NCBI GenBank assembly: GCA_016870995.1
Contig: VFZU01000025.1
Location: 1-55,359 of the forward strand
Length of the DNA stretch: 55,359 bases
Source of the DNA: Acidobacteriota bacterium
GTDB taxonomy: Bacteria; Acidobacteriota; Terriglobia; Bryobacterales; Bryobacteraceae
Direction of reading: 5' to 3'
Position 1 is the stretch's first letter, and each line of letters starts with the position of its first letter. The notes beneath the pieces are model-generated. The model was given only the letters and a program-made list of their open reading frames with translations, was not told the origin of the DNA and searched no databases. Made by a program: the position numbers and the translations under genes. Shown piece by piece: positions 35,519 to 44,557 of this stretch.

Positions 35519-37906
35519 ATGATGCGTGCGCTTCTCTTTGTATTGATGCTGTCGATTGCCGCCCTTGGGCAGACGACGATGGCCAGCAAGACCGCCGGGT
35601 TCCAAAAGCAAGACGGATTCTTCCCGTTGTTCTATGACGCCAAGGCCGGCAAGCTTTACCTGCTGGTGGATAAGTGGAACTCGGAGTTTCTTTACTACGA
35701 GAGCCTGCCGGCCGGGCTCGGTTCCAACGACACTGGCCTTGATCGTGGATTGCTGGGCCAGGAGAAAGTGGTGCACTTCGAGCGCGTCGGTCCGAAGGTG
35801 ATGCTGGTGCAAGAGAATCTGGATTACCGGGCGCTTTCGCCGGACGCCGCCGAACGCCAGGCCGTCGCCGATAGCTTTGCGCGGAGCATCCTGTTTGGGT
35901 TTACGGTAGAAGCCGAGGAAGATGGCAAGGCGCTGATCGACATCACAAACTTTGTGGTGCGCGACGCGATGAATGTGGCGGGCCGGCTGCGGCAGCAAAA
36001 TCAGGGTACCTTCCGTCTGGACGCGATGCGCAGCGCCGTCTACATGCCGCGCACCAAGGCGTTCCCGAAGAACACCGAGACAGAAGCGACACTCACGTTT
36101 GCCGGAGAAAATGTCGGCAACTATGTTTCGAGCGTCACTCCTACGGCCGATTCAATGACTCTGCGTGTTCACCACAGCTTTCTGGAATTGCCGCCTCCGG
36201 GATACAAGCCCCGCGCTTTTGATCCGCGTTCCGGCTACAACCAACTGCGCTATATGGATTACGCGACGCCGGTTGAACAATCGATTCACAAGCGTTTCAT
36301 CACGCGACATCGGCTGGAGAAGAAAGATCCGACGGCGAAGGTGAGCGAGGCTGTTAAACCGCTGATTTACTATGTGGACCGGGGAGCACCGGAGCCGATC
36401 AAGACAGCTCTGGTGGATGGGGCCCGTTGGTGGAGCCAGGCTTTTGAGGCCATCGGCTATCGCAATGCTTTTCAGGTAGAGATCATGCCGGAGGGCGCCG
36501 ATTCGATGGATGCCCGCTACAACATCATCCAGTGGGTGCATCGTTCGACGCGCGGCTGGTCCTATGGTGCAAGCGTGACGGACCCGCGCACGGGGGAGAT
36601 TATCAAGGGCCATGTGACGCTCGGCAGCCTGCGCATCCGGCAGGACTTCATGATTGCCGAAGGGATGTTGGCACCGTATGCTGGAGCCGACGCCTCCACC
36701 AAGCGCATGATGGACATGTCGCTGGCACGTATCCGGCAACTCTCGATCCACGAGATCGGCCACACGCTGGGCCTGGTTCACAACTTTGCCGCCAGCACGT
36801 TTGGGCGTACGAGCGTGATGGACTATCCCGCGCCGCTGTTCACGTTCAAGCCCGATGGATCCATTGATTTGAGCGATGCGTATGCGGTGGGCGCAGGCGA
36901 TTGGGACAAGGTCTCGATCGAGTATGGCTATCAGCATTACCCGCCCGGGACCGACGAGGCGAGCGAACTGCGCAAGGTTCTCGACCGCGCTCACCAGCGC
37001 GGCATGTATCTGATTGCCGATACCGATTCGCGGGCGACCGGCGGATCTCACCCGACGGGCCATCTTTGGGACAACGGCGCCAATGCAGTGGATGAATTGA
37101 ACCGCATGATGAAGGTGCGTACCAAGGCGATGGAGACGTTTGGAGAGCACGTGATCACGATGTGGTCGCCGATGTCTGAACTTGAGAAGAAGCTCGTCCC
37201 GATTTACTTGAGCCACCGCTACCAGGTTGAAGCGGCAGCAAAGGTGATCGGTGGTGTGGATTATCGTTATGCGATCCGTGGCGACAATCAAGTGGTGGCT
37301 AGCATCCTTGCGCCGGAAGAGCAGCGCCGTGCTCTCACCTCGCTCGTCGACGCGATGAAGCCGCAAACCCTTGCGATTCCCGAGCGGCTGCTCAAGATCA
37401 TGCCGCCTCCGGCTCTTGGCTACGAGCGCACGCGAGAGAACTTTCGCGGCCGCACGGGCTTGACGTTTGATGCGCTGGCTCCGGCTGAGGCGGCCATCAA
37501 CTTGACCATCGGTTTGATTCTGAATTCCGAGCGCGCCAGCCGACTGGTGCAAAACACAGCGCGGGATGCAAAGAATCCATCGCTTGAAGAAGTGATCAAT
37601 ACGCTTGAGCGAGCAGCATTTCAAGGAGCGACGCTGACGGGGATGGAAGGTCAAATCCAGAACCTGTTAAGGGTATCTTTTGCCTACCATCTGATGGCGC
37701 TGGCTGCGGATCAGAGGGCGGCTCCGGCGGCACGCTCTGCGGCCTTTAACAAGCTGGCTTCGCTGTCATCCATGGCAGCGGTGGATCCCTGGCTGCGGAA
37801 CCAGATCAAGAAGTTTGAAGACGATCCGAAGACGATTCCGCTGCCTCGTCCGATTGAGGCACCGCCGGGGATGCCGATTGGAGACGACGAAGCGCCTCTC
37901 TGGTAA
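35519..37906 (+). CDS. Zinc-dependent metalloprotease (DUF5117/DUF4953 type)
   Basis: The 795-residue secreted protein has a signal peptide (RALLFVLMLSIAALGQ), a DUF5117-like N-terminal domain to about residue 240, and a metzincin-type catalytic part with HEIGHTLGLVH (His411, Glu412, His415, His421) and the Met-turn SVMDYPAP. A DUF4953-like C-terminal region follows. It is expected to be an outer-membrane or periplasmic protease of unknown substrate. The two tandem ATGs at 35519 and 35522 both precede the signal peptide; longer starts would run into the divergent gene. The last 101 bases are antisense to the AcpH-like gene. Confidence 0.9.
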   Translation: MMRALLFVLMLSIAALGQTTMASKTAGFQKQDGFFPLFYDAKAGKLYLLVDKWNSEFLYYESLPAGLGSNDTGLDRGLLGQEKVVHFERVGPKVMLVQENLDYRALSPDAAERQAVADSFARSILFGFTVEAEEDGKALIDITNFVVRDAMNVAGRLRQQNQGTFRLDAMRSAVYMPRTKAFPKNTETEATLTFAGENVGNYVSSVTPTADSMTLRVHHSFLELPPPGYKPRAFDPRSGYNQLRYMDYATPVEQSIHKRFITRHRLEKKDPTAKVSEAVKPLIYYVDRGAPEPIKTALVDGARWWSQAFEAIGYRNAFQVEIMPEGADSMDARYNIIQWVHRSTRGWSYGASVTDPRTGEIIKGHVTLGSLRIRQDFMIAEGMLAPYAGADASTKRMMDMSLARIRQLSIHEIGHTLGLVHNFAASTFGRTSVMDYPAPLFTFKPDGSIDLSDAYAVGAGDWDKVSIEYGYQHYPPGTDEASELRKVLDRAHQRGMYLIADTDSRATGGSHPTGHLWDNGANAVDELNRMMKVRTKAMETFGEHVITMWSPMSELEKKLVPIYLSHRYQVEAAAKVIGGVDYRYAIRGDNQVVASILAPEEQRRALTSLVDAMKPQTLAIPERLLKIMPPPALGYERTRENFRGRTGLTFDALAPAEAAINLTIGLILNSERASRLVQNTARDAKNPSLEEVINTLERAAFQGATLTGMEGQIQNLLRVSFAYHLMALAADQRAAPAARSAAFNKLASLSSMAAVDPWLRNQIKKFEDDPKTIPLPRPIEAPPGMPIGDDEAPLW

Positions 37907-38432
37907 ACCCTTCGACGTCGGGATAAAATTCGCGAACATCCTCCGCCAGTGCTGCATAGTGCTGACGGAGTGCTGTTTCTGCGCCATCGAGGCCGACCAC
38001 GCGTTTGCGGCGCTGTTCCATACGCTGCAGCACGATGCCGATACCTTCAACCGTTGCGTAGCTGCCCAACCAGCCGCTGGTGATCATGCGGCCTGGCAAC
38101 GGGCGCAAGGGATCGGGCAATCGATCGACAGAATCGATCAAGCCGCCGCGCAGTGATTCCACGTCGAGGCCCTGAGCGAGAAAGTGGTCGTAGAAAACAT
38201 CGACAAGAACCCCGGCGACACGCCTCCGCTCTGGGCCGAGCCGGGCGATGCTGCGCAAGACGACCGGGTGTTGGTCGGTGTAGCGGTCAATCTCGCGATG
38301 GAGCGCAACGCCCCATCTGAGCTCGACGGGTTCGATGCCGTCCACGCGTCCCTTGAAGAAATCGCCCAACAAGTTACCGAGTGTGATCAACCCCGCGTCG
38401 GGCAAAACCAGCAGGTGCCCGAGAAAGTTCAC
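37806..38432 (-). CDS. Acyl-carrier-protein phosphodiesterase-like protein (AcpH family)
   Basis: The protein has 208 residues and begins NFLGHLLVLPDAGLITLGNLLGDF, the AcpH N-terminus, followed by WGVALHREIDRYTDQHPVV and VFYDHFLA with the His and Asp metal ligands of the HD-like fold. AcpH removes the 4'-phosphopantetheine arm from acyl carrier protein. The start is the GTG at 38432, chosen because it gives the exact family N-terminus and overlaps the BNR-protein stop by four bases (GTGA). The final ~33 codons are antisense to the end of the metalloprotease gene and are low in complexity. Confidence 0.85.
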   Translation of the reverse strand: MNFLGHLLVLPDAGLITLGNLLGDFFKGRVDGIEPVELRWGVALHREIDRYTDQHPVVLRSIARLGPERRRVAGVLVDVFYDHFLAQGLDVESLRGGLIDSVDRLPDPLRPLPGRMITSGWLGSYATVEGIGIVLQRMEQRRKRVVGLDGAETALRQHYAALAEDVREFYPDVEGFTREALRRLQSASPAVPQSDEAAESSSDRLQTS

Positions 38433-41400
38433 TCCTCGACCTTCTGCATACTGAGGATCGTATAGCCGCCATCGGTGGCAGCGCCGCCGGTGGCGCTGGC
38501 AAGGATGTAGAAAGAGATGCCTGCTGGCACGGAAAAGCGGAGGGTGCGGGACTGCCAGGCCCCTTGGTTGCGCGGAATCGTGACGCAACCAAACTCCTGC
38601 CCCAAGCCGGACTCAGCCGCTTGCCAGAGGCTCATGACGACACCGGAATTCCCGGCGACATCGTATCGACGCCCTTCAATGCTCACCTCGTAGGTCCCGC
38701 TCTCGGTGGCCGTAAATCGCCACCAAATCGTCTTTTGAGGATCGCCTGCGGAGCAGGAAGCTTTCGGGTCGGTCTCCGAGCGTGTTGTCGAGCGCGTATC
38801 GCGAATTCCCACGTAAGGGAGTGCAGCAATAGGAGCTGGTGTTGCGAAAAGGTCTGCCGAGGTCGGGACCTGGAGGGCGCCAGCTTGCGTTCCGCTGACG
38901 GGCTTGCCTTGGACGGTTAGCAGGAGTGGCCTTGGTGCCGTTGTCGTGTTGAGCGGTACGGAAACATTGACTACACCCGAACCCCTGCCAGTTGCCGGAC
39001 TCTCGACGTCGAGAGCAGTCGCTGACTGCAATGCGCTCCAGGCGCATCCCTCGCTGGTGCGAATGCCCAAAGAACGTTTGCCGCCGAAGGCCGGAATTTG
39101 CTCTAGGCCGTCCAGTTCGTATTCGCAGGCTGTCCCAGTGCCGGGTAGCATAGTTCGCCACACGCCGCGCCCGAAGGTGAAGGCATAAAGATAGGTAGCA
39201 CCGGATTCGCGCTCGAGCACCAAGGCTTCCGTAGGCACTGCAGCGAATGGGTTTGAATCGCGAGCCCAATTGCGCCCGCCGTCGTAGGAAACAAAGACGC
39301 CGATATCCGTGCCGGCATAGAGTTGATTGCGGTCTCGCGGGTCGATCATGAGGGTGAAGACGGGGATGTCGGGGATGCCTGTGTCGCCAGTTCCATCAAT
39401 GCCTTCCCAGGTAGCGCCACCGTCTGTCGAACGGTAAATGTGGCTCTGCCCGGCTGCCGTATTGAACTGGCTATAGACCGCGTAAACAACATTGGGATCG
39501 ATCGGGTCGAAGGTGAGCCCGGGCAGATAGCCGGGCCTGGGACGGCTGGCTTCCCATACCGTGTCTGGTCCTGCCTCGAGCGCGTTCGGAGCGCGCAGTA
39601 CGAAGCCCTGATGTGTGCCAAACACCACCCTGGAGGAATCTGCGGGCGAGACGGCGACAGAAGAAACATAGCCCTGTTCTGTGCGCAGCGGCGCCGAGAT
39701 CTGACTCCAGCGCACAGCCTGGTTTTCGGTGCGCCAGAGAGTCCGCCCGCCTGCGTAAAGGCGATCCGGATTGTTCATGTCCATGGCCAAGGGCGCGATA
39801 AAGGCAAAATTCCCACTGGCTTCGGTGATCCCGGTCAAGCCAGTGAAGAACGTCTTGCCGCCGTTGACGGTGCGCGCGAGTCCGAAGTTTTGGGTAGAAA
39901 CCAGCATGCGGTTGGGGTCGCGCGGATCGACGGCGACTGCAGCACCATCACCTCCGCGGAGGCGTTGCCAGTTTCGGGCTCTCCCGAGTGCGCCGAGCAA
40001 AGTGCCGTTATCCTGTTTACCGCCCAGAAAGTATGCTCCACCGGGGAATACCGCGCCACTGTAGAACTGCGTGCTCTGATAGCCGCCGTGGAGAGGAGTC
40101 CAGGCGACCTGATTCTGAAAGGGCGAGCAGCCAGCGCGGTCACCACGAGCCACAGCGGCGCGCGCGTTTCGCGTCAGATAAACTCCGCCATCGGTCACCG
40201 CATACATGTGCGGTTTCAATTCGCCATCATAGTCGGGGGGGAAATGCAGGCCCAAAAGGTCGGCGTGTGCTCCGTTCGGCCCATCCGCAGCCTGCCAGAA
40301 AGACGCGATTCCCCAATTGCGACCGCCGTCGTCAGAACGATAAATATCAATGCCACCGGCGTAAAGTCGGTCTGGATCCTGCGGGTCAATGGCAATCGTA
40401 TTATGGACCCAGCCCTGTCCGCTGATCGATCGTGCGCCACCGCTGCACTGGTTGGTATAGAAGCTGGAATTCGTCGAGAGAATGCCAGTGTTGACCTGAG
40501 TCTCATCGAGGTAGGTAACGCGTGCTTCCCATGTGTCGGGGTCGCCATTCACCGTCGAACGGTAAACGCCCAACAGCGAACTGCGCCAGGCGGAGGCTTC
40601 TTCTCCATTGTTCGCCATCAAGGCATAAATGATGGCTTGATTCGAGGGCGCAATGGCCAGGGTTGTATTGGCCATCGAACGTAGTTGAAACACCTTGGTC
40701 CAGGCTCCCGCGCCACCGGCGTTAACATTGCGGAAGACCGCGGCATCTCCGGCGGACGTCGTGCCGCAAGCGGCGAAAAGATAATCTACGCTCTGGTCGG
40801 TGCGGCTTACCATGTCCTGGCAGCCGTTTTGGCCTCCGCCGCGGTCGAAGACGTGGGTCCAATTCTGCCCGCCATCCAGACTGCGGAAAATGCCCGTCCA
40901 TGTCGCGACGTAAATTCGGTTTGCGTCCATCCGACTGACGGAAATGTCGTTGATGAAGCGAAAATGTGTGCCGCCCGGATTTGCCAGTGGCTCCCATTTC
41001 GCACCGCCATCGCGAGAACGAAAGATACCAGCACCTCGTGGCGCGCTACCCAACACATTAGTGCCCGACTGGGAGTTGAACCAGAAACCCGTCCCAGCGT
41101 AGATGACATCCGGATTGGACGGATCCATCGCCAGAGCCCCAAGGCCCGTGGTCGGGAAGAGGTCCGTCAAAGGGGTCCAGTTCTCTCCACCGTTGGTTGT
41201 TTTCCATACACCTCCGGTAACAGCACCGACGTACATCACCTTCGGATCTCTGGGGTCGATCAGCATGCTCTTGGTGCGACCGCCCTGATTTTCAGGGCCA
41301 AGAGGCTGCCAGCTGCCGAGATTCACATCGCGTTGATTTGAAGCTTTGAGATTTCGGCCCTGCGCAATTGAAACCAGTGGCATGCGGTCAGCGCGTTGCC

Positions 41401-41638
41401 TGGCTTCTGCGTATCGCTCGAGCGGCAGATCCGTCACGCCTTCGCCCACACGGCGCTCCAGGTAGAAGGCGGCCGCTTTGTCTGGTTCGTCGCCAGCGGG
41501 CATCGGCTTGGGAGGCTTGGGCGGGGTTGGAAACACGGGGGGTAAGTCCTGTGCCGTGGCCATGACGGGGGCCATTCTTCTGGAGCAAGAACCAACCAGG
41601 AGCGGGATCAGAACCGCAGTCAACCACAAACTACGCAT
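38429..41638 (-). CDS. Large BNR/Asp-box-repeat lipoprotein
   Basis: The 1069-residue protein carries a lipoprotein signal (LIPLLVGSC, Cys18). From about residue 105 it has a sortilin/VPS10-like propeller with many Asp-box motifs: TNGGENW, SRDGGAKW, SLDGGQNW, SDDGGRNW, STDGGATW and SYDGGRNW. Near residue 840 begins a BACON-like beta domain (KRSLGIRTSEGCAWSA), then a C-terminal jelly-roll with ESGTYEVSIEG. Such proteins are often called glycosyl hydrolases, but the Asp-boxes are structural, so activity is not shown. It precedes acpH with a four-base overlap and is divergent from the homogentisate dioxygenase gene. Confidence 0.88.
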   Translation of the reverse strand: MRSLWLTAVLIPLLVGSCSRRMAPVMATAQDLPPVFPTPPKPPKPMPAGDEPDKAAAFYLERRVGEGVTDLPLERYAEARQRADRMPLVSIAQGRNLKASNQRDVNLGSWQPLGPENQGGRTKSMLIDPRDPKVMYVGAVTGGVWKTTNGGENWTPLTDLFPTTGLGALAMDPSNPDVIYAGTGFWFNSQSGTNVLGSAPRGAGIFRSRDGGAKWEPLANPGGTHFRFINDISVSRMDANRIYVATWTGIFRSLDGGQNWTHVFDRGGGQNGCQDMVSRTDQSVDYLFAACGTTSAGDAAVFRNVNAGGAGAWTKVFQLRSMANTTLAIAPSNQAIIYALMANNGEEASAWRSSLLGVYRSTVNGDPDTWEARVTYLDETQVNTGILSTNSSFYTNQCSGGARSISGQGWVHNTIAIDPQDPDRLYAGGIDIYRSDDGGRNWGIASFWQAADGPNGAHADLLGLHFPPDYDGELKPHMYAVTDGGVYLTRNARAAVARGDRAGCSPFQNQVAWTPLHGGYQSTQFYSGAVFPGGAYFLGGKQDNGTLLGALGRARNWQRLRGGDGAAVAVDPRDPNRMLVSTQNFGLARTVNGGKTFFTGLTGITEASGNFAFIAPLAMDMNNPDRLYAGGRTLWRTENQAVRWSQISAPLRTEQGYVSSVAVSPADSSRVVFGTHQGFVLRAPNALEAGPDTVWEASRPRPGYLPGLTFDPIDPNVVYAVYSQFNTAAGQSHIYRSTDGGATWEGIDGTGDTGIPDIPVFTLMIDPRDRNQLYAGTDIGVFVSYDGGRNWARDSNPFAAVPTEALVLERESGATYLYAFTFGRGVWRTMLPGTGTACEYELDGLEQIPAFGGKRSLGIRTSEGCAWSALQSATALDVESPATGRGSGVVNVSVPLNTTTAPRPLLLTVQGKPVSGTQAGALQVPTSADLFATPAPIAALPYVGIRDTRSTTRSETDPKASCSAGDPQKTIWWRFTATESGTYEVSIEGRRYDVAGNSGVVMSLWQAAESGLGQEFGCVTIPRNQGAWQSRTLRFSVPAGISFYILASATGGAATDGGYTILSMQKVEE

Positions 41639-41678
41639 ACGTTCCTAGCATATCGGCAGAAAACGGTAGGCTGGAATC

Positions 41679-42791
41679 ATGTACCCCGTAAAAAAAGGGC
41701 AGGTAGCTCACCAGGCCCACGTTGGCTTACCGGCCGGCGCTTACGAAGAAGAGCACGGCCGCAAGGGCTTCTATGGCAAAACGGCTCATTTGTATCACGC
41801 GAATCCTCCGACGGGCTGGACTCGGTTTGAAGGCAAGCTGCGGCCGCATCTGCTCGACCTCAATCGGATTACTCCGACTGATCAAACCGATGCGCAAGGG
41901 CAGCCCACCCCTGTTCTCGGCAATGCCCAGATCCGCGTATCGGTTTCGCGCCGCGCAGAGGCGATGCCGTTTTACTTCCGCAACGCGGACTTCGACGAAC
42001 TACTGTTTGTACACCGCGGCACTGGGATCGTCGAGACCGATTACGGGCCCCTGGCTTTCGAGCCGGGTGATTATGTCGTACTCCCACGAGCGACGACCTA
42101 TCGCGTCGTGCCAGCCACGACCGACAATTTCATCCTCGTGATGGAATCGAAGGCCGAATTCGAGCAACCCGAGAAGGGGCTGCTGGGCCAGCACGCGCTC
42201 TATGACCCGGGCGTGATTACGATTCCAGACCCGGCCCCGGGAACGCTCGCAGGCCCGGAGTGGGAAGTGCGGATCCTGGCCGGAGGTGAGTATTCAAAGG
42301 TTTTCTATTCCTTCAACCCAATCGACTCGATTGGTTGGAAGGGAGATCTGTTCGCCTGGAAGCTGAACTTGCGTGACATACGACCCGTGATGAGCCATCG
42401 CGCCCATCTGCCGCCGAGTGCGCACACGACGTTTGTGACCGAAGGTGCTGTGGTTTGCAGCTTTCTGCCGCGTCCGCTTGAGGAAGATCCTGAAGCTCTA
42501 CGCGTCCCGTTCTTTCATCGGAATACGGATTACGACGAGTTCCTCTTCTATCACGAGGGCGATTTTTTCTCGAAAGACAACATCAAGCCTGGAATGGCCA
42601 CGCTGCATCCGCGCGGCATTCATCATGGGCCGCATCCCAAAGCCCTGTTCAATCAGCACAACAAAACGCGCACCAACGAATACGCCGTCATGCTGGATGG
42701 CTTAAATCCCATCGATGTGCTGCCCGGCGGCGAGGCGGCGGAATGGCCAGAGTATTGGGCGAGTTGGGGCGCGGGAGCCAACATCAAATGA
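41679..42791 (+). CDS. hmgA: Homogentisate 1,2-dioxygenase-like cupin enzyme
   Basis: The enzyme opens the ring of homogentisate in tyrosine/phenylalanine breakdown. The 370-residue protein has two cupin halves: PFYFRNADFDELLFVHRGTG and the metal-binding half FFHRNTDYDEFLFYHEGDF plus HPRGIHHGPHP. It is shorter than the ~430-residue classical enzyme but fits a short bacterial form. No maleylacetoacetate isomerase or fumarylacetoacetase is adjacent. A flavin-reductase-like gene overlaps its stop (ATGA), which suggests a shared aromatic pathway. The symbol is given for the family match; the substrate is not proven. Confidence 0.8.
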   Translation: MYPVKKGQVAHQAHVGLPAGAYEEEHGRKGFYGKTAHLYHANPPTGWTRFEGKLRPHLLDLNRITPTDQTDAQGQPTPVLGNAQIRVSVSRRAEAMPFYFRNADFDELLFVHRGTGIVETDYGPLAFEPGDYVVLPRATTYRVVPATTDNFILVMESKAEFEQPEKGLLGQHALYDPGVITIPDPAPGTLAGPEWEVRILAGGEYSKVFYSFNPIDSIGWKGDLFAWKLNLRDIRPVMSHRAHLPPSAHTTFVTEGAVVCSFLPRPLEEDPEALRVPFFHRNTDYDEFLFYHEGDFFSKDNIKPGMATLHPRGIHHGPHPKALFNQHNKTRTNEYAVMLDGLNPIDVLPGGEAAEWPEYWASWGAGANIK

Positions 42792-43411
42792 TCATCAAAC
42801 CGGAAGAAGTAAGCGCGAAGGATCTCTATAAGCTCATGATCGGCACCGTGGTGCCGCGGCCGATCGCCTGGGTTTCGACCGTCTCTGAGGACGGGACGAA
42901 CAACCTCGCCCCGTACAGTTTCTTCAATGCCGTCTCGGCCGATCCGCCCGTGGTTTGCTTTTCGCCTTCGCGCAAGCCTGGCGGCGACAACCGCAAGGAC
43001 ACACTGCGGAATATCGAAACCACGGGAGTGTTTGTCGTCAACATGGTGAGCGAGCATCTGGCCGCCGCCATGAATCAATCCGCCGCCGATGTGCCGCCCG
43101 AGGTCGATGAATTCGTTCTGGCCGGGGTGACGCCCGAGCCAGCAACGAGGATTGCGGCGCCGATGGTGAAGGAGGCGCTGGCCAAGATGGAGTGCCGACT
43201 CAGACAGGTGATTCCGCTGGGGGATCAGCCCTCGAGCGGGATGCTCGTGCTGGGCGATGTCGTGTGTCTGCACTTTGCCGAGGGGCTGATCGACAACTAT
43301 AAGGTTGATCCCGATCTGCTGAATGCCGTTGGACGCATGGGCGGAACTTCCTATTGCGGCACCCGGCAGAGGTTCGATCTCGAACGTCCCACCACCAACA
43401 CAAAATTGTAG
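42788..43411 (+). CDS. Flavin reductase-like FMN-binding split-barrel protein
   Basis: The 207-residue protein has the split-barrel pattern: LYKLMIGTVVPRPIAWVSTVS, NNLAPYSFFNAVSADPPVVCFS, KDTLRNIETTGVFVVNMV. These bind FMN and, in two-component oxygenases, feed reduced flavin to a partner. Close relatives of this subtype are often annotated only as flavin reductase domain proteins. The ATG at 42788 overlaps the dioxygenase stop. The dioxygenase itself needs no flavin, so the partner is unclear. Confidence 0.85.
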   Translation: MIIKPEEVSAKDLYKLMIGTVVPRPIAWVSTVSEDGTNNLAPYSFFNAVSADPPVVCFSPSRKPGGDNRKDTLRNIETTGVFVVNMVSEHLAAAMNQSAADVPPEVDEFVLAGVTPEPATRIAAPMVKEALAKMECRLRQVIPLGDQPSSGMLVLGDVVCLHFAEGLIDNYKVDPDLLNAVGRMGGTSYCGTRQRFDLERPTTNTKL

Positions 43412-43458
43412 GGTCCCTGTAAGGATTCGCCCCCAGGCGGCTCCTAACCCGGATTTCA

Positions 43459-43929
43459 GTGGACAGCGAACAACAACAGGCGATCTTCGAAACCTGGATC
43501 GGCGGCCATGCGGCGACTCTGCATCGCGCGGTGAACGCATTTGCCGAAGGCGCGGACCGCGAGGATCTGATGCAAGAGGTGCTGCTGTCGGTTTGGCGGT
43601 CGATCCCGGCGTTTCGGGGAGACTGCTCACCGGCAACTTACCTGTACCGGATTTCGCACAACGCCGCCATGATGTGGCGGCGCCAGAAGGCCAGGCAATG
43701 GCGGTCCGATCGCGTCGAGATTCCAATTCAATCTTTAGACCCCGCGCTTGAGCAAATCTACGATGCCATTCGTGCGTTTCCGCCACTCGACCGGTCGTTG
43801 CTTCTGCTCCAACTGGACGGGATGAGTTACGCCGAGATTGCAGCCATCCACGGCATCGACGAGAACCTGGTTGGGGTGCGGCTAGCGCGCGCGACAGAAG
43901 CTGATCCACAAACTGAAAGAGGATTCTAG
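43459..43929 (+). CDS. ECF sigma factor with a probable frameshift near its C-terminus
   Basis: The frame encodes 156 residues with region 2 (EDLMQEVLLSVWRSIPAFRG, YLYRISHNAAMMWRRQK) and region 4 (LDGMSYAEIAAIHGIDENLVGVRLARA). It then runs into ATEADPQTERGF, which is not sigma-like. Moving to another frame after the GCGCGCGCG run near 43890 gives RQKLIHKLKEDSSEH, a typical sigma end. Loss of one CG unit in that run would explain this. The GTG at 43459 is the chosen start. The observed TAG overlaps the next GTG by one base. The sigma factor may be slightly shortened but active, or the run may be misread. Confidence 0.8.
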   Translation: MDSEQQQAIFETWIGGHAATLHRAVNAFAEGADREDLMQEVLLSVWRSIPAFRGDCSPATYLYRISHNAAMMWRRQKARQWRSDRVEIPIQSLDPALEQIYDAIRAFPPLDRSLLLLQLDGMSYAEIAAIHGIDENLVGVRLARATEADPQTERGF

Positions 43930-44519
43930 TGAACATTGATGATCTCAAGCTGCTGTGGGACACACCGGCCAATCAGCCCTCCGCGCAACAACGGGAGTGT
44001 TTTCTTCGCATCGCGCGTGCCAATATCGACCGGGACCGCCGCAAAGCGGTTGGCATGATGCGCTACGTGCTGGTGATGGCGACGCTGGCCACTACCTTCT
44101 CCCTCAAGCAAATCGTTACCTCTGGCTGGGCGGGCCTCGATGCGTGGTACGCGCACCTGTTGCTCGCAGCCACCTGGGTCGCGGCTCTGCTGCTGGTGCG
44201 GCAGTACCGCGAACGCGCGGGAGCTTCTGGCGATTCCATTCGAGCCACTCTTGAATCGTTACTAAATCGATCGCGACGACGACGCAGGGAATCCCAAGTG
44301 ATACTGGGCCTGTTTGCAGCATTCATCCCGATGCTCGCGATTGCGATCACGCAACTGCAATGGGAAGGCAAGATGCGGCCGCACGAAGCGCAATCGGCAT
44401 CGATCCTGGCGGCAGTATTGCTACTAGCGGGTATTGGCTGGTTCTTGTATGACCTTCTCGCAATCCGGGGGCCAGAACTGCGGCACTACGAATCGATGCT
44501 GAACGAATACAAGGCCTGA
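43929..44519 (+). CDS. Membrane protein encoded with an ECF sigma factor (possible anti-sigma)
   Basis: A 196-residue protein that starts with GTG in a one-base overlap with the sigma stop. It opens with NIDDLKLLWDTPANQ and has four hydrophobic segments (residues about 40-58, 68-86, 122-140 and 155-172), two pairs separated by a basic linker (RSRRRRRE). There is no zinc-finger anti-sigma motif. The coupling to the sigma gene suggests a membrane regulator, but I do not recognise the family. Confidence 0.6.
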   Translation: MNIDDLKLLWDTPANQPSAQQRECFLRIARANIDRDRRKAVGMMRYVLVMATLATTFSLKQIVTSGWAGLDAWYAHLLLAATWVAALLLVRQYRERAGASGDSIRATLESLLNRSRRRRRESQVILGLFAAFIPMLAIAITQLQWEGKMRPHEAQSASILAAVLLLAGIGWFLYDLLAIRGPELRHYESMLNEYKA

Positions 44520-44557
44520 GACTTCACGCAGCGAGCTCTCTGTAGGACTATGTATAA

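Noticed and set aside
36152-37654. 500-codon minus-strand frame inside the zinc protease gene
   Set aside because: Same reason: antisense to a clear metzincin, Arg/His-rich, no domain.
39323-40684. 450-codon plus-strand frame inside the BNR lipoprotein gene
   Set aside because: Antisense to a gene with clear Asp-box repeats; composition is that of a shadow frame.
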